This document shows, one piece after another, positions 16,725 through 24,844 of a stretch of DNA of 64,000 nt (position 1 is the stretch's first letter; every line of letters begins with the position of its first letter). The notes under the pieces are model-generated. The model ran no database searches and was not told the origin of the DNA. It saw only the letters and a list, made by a program, of their open reading frames with translations. The stretch is taken from IMG/VR virus record IMGVR_UViG_3300021961_000033, positions 53,202 through 117,201 of that record; one strand, 5' to 3'. The translations under genes and the position numbers were made by a program. Source of the stretch: a virus.

Positions 16725-17912
16725 ATGCCTCGTATAAGCATGTGGAAAGAGGGTGCACACACCTCAGATTTCAAATTCTTTGATCGCAACATTAGAGAGA
16801 TGTTTACTGTAGGCGGCACAGGAATTCATGTACACAAATATCTTGGTATTTTAGATCAAGGTAACACAAAAGATGCCACACAACCCAGTGTGACTGAAAA
16901 CGATCCGCTTGCTATACAGGATTTGTTGTTTTTAGAAAACAGAGATCGCAAATATGAGCAAGACATTTATAGCCTAAGAGGCATATACAATGTAGCAGAT
17001 ACAGACTTTGATTTGAGTCAGTTTGGTTTGTTTTTGCAGAATGACACACTGTTTATAACATTCCATCTGCAGGATATGGATCGTATTCTAGGACGCAGGC
17101 TAATGGCAGGTGATGTGTTGGAATTACCACACCTCAAGGACTATAATAGTCTAGATACTAGTTTAGAAGTAGCACTAAAAAGGTATTATGTTGTTCAGGA
17201 AGGTACAAGACCTACAGAAGGATATTCACCAACTTGGTGGCCACATCTCTGGCGTGTAAAATGTGGTCCCCTAGTAGACAGTCAAGAATACAATGACATA
17301 CTAAACAAAATACAGATTGATGAGAACACAGGCGAAAGTACAGACAAAACACTTCGTGACTTATTAAGCACTTATCAGAAAGAGCTTGAAATTACAAATA
17401 AGGTTGTTGAACAGGCAGAAGCGGAAGTTCCCAAAAGCGGTTACGATACTAGTAGATACTATGTTGTACCCACTGACGAAACTGGAAAACCACTTGAACC
17501 TAAAGGATATACAGCAGATGTTACTGGCATTACTACTGACAGCAATCTTGTATCATCCGATAGCACTAGAATTAGTCCAAAAAATGCAAATGCATATAGT
17601 GGATATTTGGTTGGTGATGGCATTGCTCCTAATGGTGAGAGTGTAACAATGGGTACCAGTTTCCCAAGTACCGCAGTAGAAGGAGATTATGTATTGAGAT
17701 TGGACTTCTTGCCTAATAGACTTTTTAGATTTGATGGTAGACGCTGGGTAAAAGTAGAAGATAGTGTAAGAACACAATTAACTCCAGGCACTGGGCAGCG
17801 TCAGATAGATACATTTATCAATAATACAGCAACAACAACTAGAGACGACAATGTTGTTATACCACAACGAGTTGGATTAAGTGAGATACTTAGTGCTAGG
17901 GAAGACGACTAA
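16725..17912 (+). CDS. gp14: Neck protein gp14
   Basis: 395 aa, longer than T4 gp14 (256 aa). The neck-protein core is residues about 15-185: FFDRNIREMFTVGGTGIHVH, YSLRGIYNVADTDFDLSQFG, LQNDTLFITFHLQDMDRILG and AGDVLELPHLKDY, then PTWWPHLWRVKCGPLVDSQ. The C-terminal 150 residues are an add-on with a module LRLDFLPNRLFRFDGRRWVK, similar in style to additions in gp15 and gp18. It caps the portal with gp13 and contacts the tail. It is coupled to gp15 by TAATG. Confidence 0.85.
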   Translation: MPRISMWKEGAHTSDFKFFDRNIREMFTVGGTGIHVHKYLGILDQGNTKDATQPSVTENDPLAIQDLLFLENRDRKYEQDIYSLRGIYNVADTDFDLSQFGLFLQNDTLFITFHLQDMDRILGRRLMAGDVLELPHLKDYNSLDTSLEVALKRYYVVQEGTRPTEGYSPTWWPHLWRVKCGPLVDSQEYNDILNKIQIDENTGESTDKTLRDLLSTYQKELEITNKVVEQAEAEVPKSGYDTSRYYVVPTDETGKPLEPKGYTADVTGITTDSNLVSSDSTRISPKNANAYSGYLVGDGIAPNGESVTMGTSFPSTAVEGDYVLRLDFLPNRLFRFDGRRWVKVEDSVRTQLTPGTGQRQIDTFINNTATTTRDDNVVIPQRVGLSEILSAREDD

Positions 17913-19312
17913 TGCCACAGCAATTTTTTTATGACCAGCAGATTAGACGCTTCTTACTACAGTTTATTAGAGCATTTAGTAATTTCCAAGTTGAATATGG
18001 CAAGGACCGTGACGGAAATATTACGCTAGTAACAGTGCCAGTTAGGTATGGCGACGCAACTAGAATAGTTAGTAGCCTTATAAGAGATGGAAGTGAAAAT
18101 AAAATTAATCCAAGTCCTATGATTAGTTGTTATGTTAGTGGTATGGAATACAGTGCAGATCGCAGACAGGAACCTACTTTCATAGATAAACGCCATATAA
18201 GAATGCGTAAGTATGACACAAATACAGGCGAGTATACTACACAACAAGGCAATGCATTTAGTGTAGAACGTCATATGCCTGTCCCTTATAACCTTACAAT
18301 GACTACAGATATCTGGACAAGTAATACAAACCAAAAGTTACAATTACTAGAACAGATACTAGTATTGTTTAATCCAGCACTAGAAATACAAAGTACAGAC
18401 AATTATTTGGATTGGGGAAGTTTAAGTTATATTGAACTTGAGCAAACTACCTGGTCAAGTAGAGCAGTACCAGTTGGCGTGGATGAACAAATTGATATTG
18501 CTACACTACAATTTAGGGTTCCTATATGGCTTTCACCGCCAGCCAAAGTTAAAAAACTTGGTGTTGTACAAAAAATTATTGCTAGTATATACGACGAATC
18601 AGGCAGTATTAGTGATGGTGTAATTGACAGAGACATACTATTGGGTACTAGAATGAAGTTTACACCAATGAACTTTGGTATACTGTTATTAGGAAATACA
18701 ATTACTATCTTAGAAAGACAGGAAACTGTAACAAACAAAGTAGACGGAAGTATACTCGACGATCCTCCAGCAAAGGTTGGAGCAGACGATATAACTTGGC
18801 GATCTGTAATCAATCAATATGGTGAATTACAGGCTGGCATAAGTCAAATACGCATAGATTTTGGTACGGGCGAGATAATAGGTACAGTTGCACATCACCC
18901 TAGTGACGATACAAAGTTATTGTTTACAGTAGATGCTGATACCATACCAACAAATGATCTAAATCCTGTGTTAAAAATTATTAATCCGCTTAGAGTAGGA
19001 CCAGGCGCTGGCTTAGCCAGTGCTGCTAATGGTCAAAGATATCTTATATTAAAAGGTATAGGTGACACTAGCAATACAGACGGTGCAGATGCATGGAAAG
19101 ATTCAAGTGGTAATGATTTTATTGCTGGAGCAAATGATATTATACAATATGACGGAATTCGTTGGAATGTAGTATTTGACAGCAGCACTGAAACGGGTGT
19201 ACACTATATGACAAATACCAATACAGGCATACAGTACAAATGGACTGGTGATACCTGGGTTAAGAGTTATGAAGGTGAATACAAGGCCGGAGAATGGACA
19301 CTGGTAATTTAA
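17912..19312 (+). CDS. gp15: Tail sheath stabiliser gp15
   Basis: 466 aa versus 272 in T4. The family core is at the N-terminus: FFYDQQIRRFLLQFIRAFSN, VTVPVRYGDATRIVSSLI, SPMISCYVSGMEYSADRRQE and PVPYNLTMTTDIWTSNTNQK, ending IATLQFRVPIWLSPPAKVKK. It terminates the tail and joins it to the neck. From about residue 240 on there is an extension ending in a short module (IIQYDGIRWNVVFDSS, YKWTGDTWVKSYEGEY) typical of exposed beta domains. It overlaps the Nudix gene by 19 bp. Confidence 0.88.
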   Translation: MPQQFFYDQQIRRFLLQFIRAFSNFQVEYGKDRDGNITLVTVPVRYGDATRIVSSLIRDGSENKINPSPMISCYVSGMEYSADRRQEPTFIDKRHIRMRKYDTNTGEYTTQQGNAFSVERHMPVPYNLTMTTDIWTSNTNQKLQLLEQILVLFNPALEIQSTDNYLDWGSLSYIELEQTTWSSRAVPVGVDEQIDIATLQFRVPIWLSPPAKVKKLGVVQKIIASIYDESGSISDGVIDRDILLGTRMKFTPMNFGILLLGNTITILERQETVTNKVDGSILDDPPAKVGADDITWRSVINQYGELQAGISQIRIDFGTGEIIGTVAHHPSDDTKLLFTVDADTIPTNDLNPVLKIINPLRVGPGAGLASAANGQRYLILKGIGDTSNTDGADAWKDSSGNDFIAGANDIIQYDGIRWNVVFDSSTETGVHYMTNTNTGIQYKWTGDTWVKSYEGEYKAGEWTLVI

Positions 19313-19743
19313 AGCAAAGTGTAGGCACTGTATTCTTTGCTAAATCGACAAAAAGATTTCTATTTTTATTAAGAAGTGAAACTACTTTTGAAAACACCTG
19401 GGCGTTTGTAGGTGGTAAAGTAGAGGCAAAAGAAAGTATACTTGAGGCTCTAAAAAGAGAGACATTAGAAGAAACTGGTAATGTAAGGCCTACAATAAAA
19501 ATTATTCCAATAGAAAAGTTTACTAATGACAAAAAAGGTTTCGAGTATCATACATTTGTTAGTATAGTAGATGAAGAATTTATTCCTGTACTTAATACTG
19601 AACACAAGGGTTATGCTTGGACAACTATAGAAGGATGGCCTAAACCATTACATCCTGGCGTATTTAATACAATTCAAGCAGAAGAAATAAAGAAAAAAAT
19701 AGCAACTATTACTGACTTATTTGGTGCGGTGAACGGCGCCTAG
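19294..19743 (+). CDS. Nudix hydrolase
   Basis: 149 aa. The Nudix box reads G41-x5-E47-x7-R55-E56-x2-E59-E60-x-G62 (GKVEAKE ... RETLEETG). Only the usual hydrophobic at position 57 is changed (Thr). Nudix enzymes cleave nucleoside diphosphates linked to another moiety; substrate cannot be read from sequence (8-oxo-dGTP, ADP-ribose, Ap4A, NDP-sugars are all possible). The gene overlaps the gp15 end by 19 bp on the plus strand and converges with, and overlaps by 27 bp, the DUF115-like gene. Last gene of the gp14-gp15 transcript. Confidence 0.92.
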   Translation: MDTGNLKQSVGTVFFAKSTKRFLFLLRSETTFENTWAFVGGKVEAKESILEALKRETLEETGNVRPTIKIIPIEKFTNDKKGFEYHTFVSIVDEEFIPVLNTEHKGYAWTTIEGWPKPLHPGVFNTIQAEEIKKKIATITDLFGAVNGA

Positions 19744-20481
19744 TCCAGCCATATTAATATACTGCAAAGATCCAACACATTTAACATTATCTAACCAGTT
19801 AAACTCTTCTATTGAATGATGCGGGTCGTTCACTTGTTCAGATATAACATGATAAAATTCAACATCATCATATAATTCCATAACATTAATAAACTGCCGT
19901 ATAAGTTTTTCTCTTAATTTTGTAGTATCTTGCATTTCTAGATAGGAATGAGCAGTTGCAGGATAGATATGTGATTTGGTATTTGGCGCATAAAAGTCAC
20001 AGCCAATCATAAAAATCTTTTTATGACCATCAGCACAGGCTAGTCTTAGAGCGGCAGGACCCATAAACAAGGGTTCATAGTGAGGATAAAGATGAAATTT
20101 ACCTGGAAATTTAATTAGATTTTTTCTAGTAGTGTAAACAATATTGTCTTCACAGTAGTTGGAATCCACTATCCACTGTAATATTTCAGGATTTACGCAA
20201 AATAAGAATGTAGGATTAAAGTCCTGGAACAACTGATTGCAACCATAACTTTGGCCTACACTGTGTGGACCACCTTCACCACCTACTTGGCCGTGCAAAA
20301 ACTCAAGTTTGTGTTTAAGTCTACTCGGACCATTGCCTATAACATGAGCAACATCGGTGTGCCCTTCATTAATAATAGTTTTCGGAATCCAGACACCATT
20401 GCTATCTTTATTTCCGTCACGCCAGTGAACTGAATCCGAAACTGTTTCGCCCTCGTATTCACTAGTATAAAATTTGTACAT
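19717..20481 (-). CDS. MptE/DUF115-like Rossmann protein, copy 1
   Basis: 254 aa. A nucleotide-type motif VIGNGPSR (residues 47-54), then YGCNQLFQDF, a VNPE strand end, and GPAALRLACADGHKKIFMIG leading to CDF. The same order occurs in the 193-aa protein at 41322-41903 (LGNGKTR, YACNAVYR, GPNALAQACKDGYPYCFMIG), so the two are paralogues. This layout resembles the MptE-like/DUF115 family, which includes pterin kinases and flagellin-glycosylation-associated proteins. The biochemical role here is unknown. Its ATG is coupled (TAATG) to the stop of the 517-aa fibre, which suggests a role in fibre modification or assembly. Confidence 0.65.
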   Translation of the reverse strand: MYKFYTSEYEGETVSDSVHWRDGNKDSNGVWIPKTIINEGHTDVAHVIGNGPSRLKHKLEFLHGQVGGEGGPHSVGQSYGCNQLFQDFNPTFLFCVNPEILQWIVDSNYCEDNIVYTTRKNLIKFPGKFHLYPHYEPLFMGPAALRLACADGHKKIFMIGCDFYAPNTKSHIYPATAHSYLEMQDTTKLREKLIRQFINVMELYDDVEFYHVISEQVNDPHHSIEEFNWLDNVKCVGSLQYINMAGLGAVHRTK

Positions 20482-22034
20482 TATTTTATGCCAACAGCAA
20501 CTTCAATTACGCCCGCAGCAGATGAATCTTTGTTTTCTATAGATTTGCCAATTACGCTACCATAGGGTGGATCACCTTCTTCATGCCAGGCCATTGCATG
20601 TCCTGGGGTAGCACTTGATACTAGCATATCACCTTTTGCTACTGCACCAATTACTTTACATGGAACACGGCCAGTTAGAGCTACTGCAACACTGTTTTCT
20701 AGATCTTTATTCATTAAATATGCTGGATCAGTAGACACAATACCAATTACTTTTTTGTCTAATGCTTTAGTGGATTGCGTAACTTCTGCTTCACCTCCCA
20801 AGCATACTATTGTGCCAGGTTCATATTCTGCATCTGCCGCATATCGTTCCGCCAAGTCAGCGTATCTAGCAGCGGTTGCTGTAGCAGTAATAACTCCAGC
20901 AGTAAAGTTACCACTAGCATCGCGAGCAACAATAGTGCTTGCTGTATTTGCACTTGTAGCATTACTTGTTACTGTGAAAGTAGCGTTTCCTGATTGGTTA
21001 GCAGTAAATGTTTGACTACCGCTAAGGCCTGTACCACTTACATTCATTGTGAGTGTGCCGTTGCCTACCGTAATACCACTAGTTGACGCACTAGTAATAC
21101 GACCATCTGCTGCAATAGTAATTACAGGGATAGCAGTTGCACTACCATAGGACCCTGCACTTACGCCACTAGCAGCAATGTCTGTAGCAAATGATAAGTT
21201 GCCACTGCCGTCAAATGAGCCACTAGTACCTGTAACGTCACCTGTTAATGAAATTGTTCTGCCTGTAGCCCAAGCACTTGCTGTACTTGCATTACCACTT
21301 AGAGCGCCTTCAAAAGTCGCTGCTACAAGTGTACCACTTGTAATTGTTAAGTCACCAGTACTAGCACCTGTTGCTGTGGTAGTGCCTACTATGAATTTGT
21401 CTGCACTCTCATCCCAACCAATAAATGCGTTATCGCCTGTTGAACCACGCTCTAGGACAAGACCTAAGTCATTTGTATTAGCACCAGTTAAACTATGGTT
21501 AAGTTCAATTAGAGCGTCATTAACTACTAGGTTTGTTGCGTTGTTGGTAACAGTAGTACCACTAACTGTTAAATCACCACTAATGGTCATTGACGCTACA
21601 GTAGCAGTACCAGTAATTGTTGGACTCGCAAGAGTCTTGTTTGTTAATGTATCAGTTGTTGCTCTACCAACTAATGTGTCTGTTGAGGTTGGTAATGTAA
21701 GTGTACCAGTATTACTGATACTGCTAATAACTGGAGAAGTAAGTGTTTTGTTTGTTAATGTATCAGTTGTTGCTCTACCAACTAATGTGTCTGTTGAGGT
21801 TGGTAATGTAAGTGTGCCCGTATTACTGATACTACTAATTACTGGACTTGTAAGAGTCTTATTTGTAAGAGTTTGAGTAGCACTATTCATTGTGAGTTCG
21901 TACCCACCAGCAGTACTATTATCATGAACTCTGATAGTATTTAAAGTTGTATCAATACTAAGTTCACCAGCCGCGCCTGTAAAGGAATCGTTTTGGGAAG
22001 TATTTCCTCGTCTAAATTGTACTGTTGTTGGCAT
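20481..22034 (-). CDS. Tail fibre/adhesin, Mtd-N-like start
   Basis: 517 aa. N-terminal TTVQFRRGNTSQNDSFTGAA followed by GELSIDTTLNTIRVHD looks like the beta-prism domain that starts many phage receptor proteins (major tropism determinant N domain). Next are two exact 37-residue tandem repeats (TLTNKTLTSPVISSISNTGT...), then a block shared with the giant fibre (LVVNDALIELN ... GDNAFIGWDESADKFIVGTT). The C-terminal module (RYADLAERYAADAEYEPGTI ... IVSTDPAYLMN ... GRVPCKVIGAVAKGDMLVS) is also shared with that fibre and resembles C-terminal chaperone/peptidase-like domains of phage fibres. Ribosome site AGGAG; late element GCATAAATAG upstream. Confidence 0.85.
   Translation of the reverse strand: MPTTVQFRRGNTSQNDSFTGAAGELSIDTTLNTIRVHDNSTAGGYELTMNSATQTLTNKTLTSPVISSISNTGTLTLPTSTDTLVGRATTDTLTNKTLTSPVISSISNTGTLTLPTSTDTLVGRATTDTLTNKTLASPTITGTATVASMTISGDLTVSGTTVTNNATNLVVNDALIELNHSLTGANTNDLGLVLERGSTGDNAFIGWDESADKFIVGTTTATGASTGDLTITSGTLVAATFEGALSGNASTASAWATGRTISLTGDVTGTSGSFDGSGNLSFATDIAASGVSAGSYGSATAIPVITIAADGRITSASTSGITVGNGTLTMNVSGTGLSGSQTFTANQSGNATFTVTSNATSANTASTIVARDASGNFTAGVITATATAARYADLAERYAADAEYEPGTIVCLGGEAEVTQSTKALDKKVIGIVSTDPAYLMNKDLENSVAVALTGRVPCKVIGAVAKGDMLVSSATPGHAMAWHEEGDPPYGSVIGKSIENKDSSAAGVIEVAVGIK
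21639..21860 (-). repeat. 111-bp tandem duplication in fibre gene
   Basis: Two adjacent copies with a 111-bp period encode the same 37 residues (TLTNKTLTSPVISSISNTGT through VGRATTD). Few base differences separate them, so the duplication is recent or is kept alike by recombination. A third, diverged TLTNKTLASP copy follows. Confidence 0.85.
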
Positions 22035-22058
22035 CTTAAACTCCTGTTAACCTACTAT

Positions 22059-23582
22059 TTATGCGCCCACATATGCCTCGCTATCACCATAGTCTATACT
22101 TTCTAAACTACCAACTGGATCCATTAAACTAAACACACTACCCAAGTTTACACCAAAGGCATCAGTACCGCTTGCTTCAAATGGTGTTTCTTGGGTTGTT
22201 TGTGCAACATTATAACTCATGTCAAAATTGCCATCAGTTCCTGGCACTGTACTAAATGTTGAATTTGGATAACTTGCGCCAGAGCTTCCACCACCAGAAC
22301 CAGCATCAGCCCAACTAAAGACACCAGCACCATTAGTACTAAGTACTTGTCCTTCTGTACCATCAGTATTTGGCAATGTCCAAGTCACACTACTTGATAT
22401 TGTAGCAGGTGCTCTCAACGACACATAATGACTGCTATCACTATCATAAAACTCTAATTCTGCTTGTGCATTGAGTCTAATGTCTGTAGTAATTTCTGGA
22501 CTTGTTAGGGTTTTATTTGTTAATGTTTGTGTTCCAGTAAGGGTAGCAACTGTACTGTCAATACTAAGTGTAACATCACCTGTGTCTCCTCCGCCAGATA
22601 ACCCTGTGCTTGCTGTAACGCTTGTGATGTCGCCTGTTGGCACACTACTTACTTGACTGTCAACATATGCCTTAGTAGCAGCATCTTGCGCCGCAGTAGG
22701 ATCACCCATGTCAGTAATTTTATTAGTACCCATTGCAATGGCACCACTCATAGTACCGCCTGCTAATGCCAGTGCGTCAGGTCCTGTATAGGTTATAACT
22801 CCAGTTGAACTATTGTAAGTAAGACTACCATCGCCGCCTGCATCTGTTACACTGATAGCACTTCTAACTCTAGCATCTGTATAGTACAGGTTAGTTGATC
22901 CTTCGCTAAGATCATCTGTATCACTGCTGGCTAAACTGCCAATAGTTTGATAGGTGCTACCATCTGTGGTCATTTCCCAGACATCAGATGTTTCATTCCA
23001 ACGCAATTGTACAGCATTGCTATCACCACGCAACACTCTAATACCAGCATTTTCAGTAGGCGTGCCGCTGGTTACATCACTGTTTAAATCAATAAGATTG
23101 TCTGCAACACTAAGTGTAGTTGTGTTAATTGTTGTAGTTGTGCCGCTGACTGTAAAGTTTCCACTGACAGTAAGATTGCTGCTAATTGTACCGCCTGTAA
23201 GTGGCAAGTAGTTAGTGTCAACATAACCTTTTGTAGCAGCATCAGTAGAAGCACTTGGTGTACCAAGATTTGTAATCTTGTTACTGTTCATATGGATATC
23301 ATCGCCAAATTCAACATTAGTGCCAGCACTATCAATAATACGCTTACCGGTCAATATTTCCAATGGAGCTAAAATTTCTACATTACCAGCTCCTTTTGGT
23401 GTGATTCTAATATCAATGTTAGTGTCGTCACCTGCTGCTAATAACTGAACTGGATTACCTGCTGTTGAGCCTTTTACCTGTGCAATGTTATCTGAACTGG
23501 TTGTGTCAATTAGTGTCTTACCATCAGATTGTAGTTTACCAGTTTTATTATCAAAGAAAAAACTTCTATTACGTCTTGCCAT
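22059..23582 (-). CDS. Fibre-like structural protein, 507 aa
   Basis: Begins MARRNRSFFFDNKTGKLQSD. Contains the fibre connector KITNLGTPSASTDAATKGYV and again KITDMGDPTAAQDAATKAYV, the LTVSGNFTVSGTTTTINTTT beta-helix style block, the GIRVLRGDSNAVQLRWNE module seen in several neighbours, and a TLTGTQTLTNKTLTSP unit. The C-terminal 90 residues (GSGGGSSGASYPNSTFSTVP then a distinct acidic tail) are unique. Ser/Thr/Gly-rich beta structure implies an elongated trimeric fibre. It is coupled to the 391-aa gene by TAATG. Confidence 0.82.
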   Translation of the reverse strand: MARRNRSFFFDNKTGKLQSDGKTLIDTTSSDNIAQVKGSTAGNPVQLLAAGDDTNIDIRITPKGAGNVEILAPLEILTGKRIIDSAGTNVEFGDDIHMNSNKITNLGTPSASTDAATKGYVDTNYLPLTGGTISSNLTVSGNFTVSGTTTTINTTTLSVADNLIDLNSDVTSGTPTENAGIRVLRGDSNAVQLRWNETSDVWEMTTDGSTYQTIGSLASSDTDDLSEGSTNLYYTDARVRSAISVTDAGGDGSLTYNSSTGVITYTGPDALALAGGTMSGAIAMGTNKITDMGDPTAAQDAATKAYVDSQVSSVPTGDITSVTASTGLSGGGDTGDVTLSIDSTVATLTGTQTLTNKTLTSPEITTDIRLNAQAELEFYDSDSSHYVSLRAPATISSSVTWTLPNTDGTEGQVLSTNGAGVFSWADAGSGGGSSGASYPNSTFSTVPGTDGNFDMSYNVAQTTQETPFEASGTDAFGVNLGSVFSLMDPVGSLESIDYGDSEAYVGA

Positions 23583-24757
23583 TATTGTGCTACCTCAAAA
23601 GTTCTAACTATTGCAGTCCATCTAATTGTTTTTGCTGCTACGCCTGTTACATATATGCCAATAGAATCGTTAGTATTATCTGCTCTAGCATCCACAGCAT
23701 AGTTTGCATCATCTGTAGCTACCTGGACCTCATATACAGTCCCAACGTCTGCAACTGTACCACTAAAGTTATCTGCTACTGCTTTTAAATGCCAGCCACC
23801 ACTTTCGCCAGTAGCGTCAGTGCGTCTTGCAACAATATCTACTTCATAGAAAACTGTTGTATTACTTGCAACTGGTATACGACTGCTTGCTGTTCCGCCT
23901 ACAAATATTTCTGTTTCTGTAGCGTTGGTTGTTGTTCCATATAACACATATTGTTTTTGGTTGTAAGCTGTGTCACCGTGTATGATTTGATAATCTGCAT
24001 CGTTAATAGTAAAATCACCGCCTGCGACAGTTGCGCCATATCCTAAACTAAGTAAACCGGTATCTCTATCCAATACAAAAGTATCATCATACCATGTGCT
24101 ACTTGTTCTTCTTGTGATATAGAAATCACTGTTGTTGTCCATACCAAACGCAAGACGCTGGTCATCGTTAACTGCAAAAGTTACAGTGGTATGTGTAGCA
24201 GTAGCAGGGTTTAGGAATATATCTGCTTGTGCGCCGTTTATTCTCAAAGTACCTACACCGTCACTGATACTGTTGGCTGTTAATGTCATTGCAGGTGTTG
24301 AAGTTGCGTCTGAGGTAAATGCAAAGGTACCAGTTAATGTTGGATCACTAATAGTTGGGCTAGTTAGTGTTTTGTTTGTTAGTGTTTGTGTGCCTGCTTC
24401 AGTTACTAGTGTTCCAGTTACTCCATCTAGCAAGTTAAGTTCAGTTGCTGTTGATGTTACGGCAGTGCCGCCTATTTCTAATGTGGCTGTGTTAATTGTT
24501 CCAACTTGTAAATCAGCATAACTGCTAATAGTTACATTACCGCTGGTAGTTCCATCTTCTGTAGTATTAACTAGTACAAACTCATCAGCACTTTCATCAT
24601 AAATTAAAGCAACATTGGTATCACTGCCACGTTCAATAACAATACCTACATCTTTGTCTGCACTACCACTTTGCCCACTGTTAAGTCTAAGTAGCGGGTC
24701 TGATATATTGGTAACGTCGAAGTCAATTTGTGCTGCTCTAGGTCTAGTGAAAGCCAT
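23582..24757 (-). CDS. Fibre-like structural protein, 391 aa
   Basis: N-terminal MAFTRPRAAQIDFDVTNISD, then the shared module GIVIERGSDTNVALIYDESA, a TQTLTNKTLTSPTISDPTLT unit, and a C-terminal beta-sandwich-like domain of about 140 residues (YVLYGTTTNATETEIFVGG ... VFYEVDIVARRTDATGESGG ... GIYVTGVAAKTIRWTAIVRT) that may be a receptor-binding tip. First gene of the fibre operon behind the late promoter at 24781 and separated from the giant fibre by a terminator. Confidence 0.82.
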   Translation of the reverse strand: MAFTRPRAAQIDFDVTNISDPLLRLNSGQSGSADKDVGIVIERGSDTNVALIYDESADEFVLVNTTEDGTTSGNVTISSYADLQVGTINTATLEIGGTAVTSTATELNLLDGVTGTLVTEAGTQTLTNKTLTSPTISDPTLTGTFAFTSDATSTPAMTLTANSISDGVGTLRINGAQADIFLNPATATHTTVTFAVNDDQRLAFGMDNNSDFYITRRTSSTWYDDTFVLDRDTGLLSLGYGATVAGGDFTINDADYQIIHGDTAYNQKQYVLYGTTTNATETEIFVGGTASSRIPVASNTTVFYEVDIVARRTDATGESGGWHLKAVADNFSGTVADVGTVYEVQVATDDANYAVDARADNTNDSIGIYVTGVAAKTIRWTAIVRTFEVAQ

Positions 24758-24780
24758 ACTGATACATCCTAATTTATATT

Positions 24781-24790
24781 GTATTTATCC
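24781..24790 (-). promoter_or_regulatory. T4-type late promoter element
   Basis: Minus strand GGATAAATAC, identical to the element at 8614-8623, 23 bp before the 391-aa fibre gene and directly after the terminator of the giant fibre. ATTAGGATG follows as ribosome site. Confidence 0.7.
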
Positions 24791-24796
24791 AAAAAA

Positions 24797-24822
24797 AATA
24801 GGGAGGACTAATCCTCCCTATT
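24797..24822 (-). terminator. Rho-independent terminator after giant fibre
   Basis: Perfect inverted repeat AATAGGGAGGA / TCCTCCCTATT with a 4-nt loop; on the minus strand it runs into eight T residues. It lies 22 bp after the stop at 24845. Confidence 0.92.
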
Positions 24823-24844
24823 CTCTGTAAGCCTGTAATTGTTA

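Noticed and set aside
20755-21876. Long plus-strand frames opposite the 517-aa fibre
   Set aside because: Val/Pro/Ser-rich shadows of the repetitive fibre coding sequence with no initiation signals.
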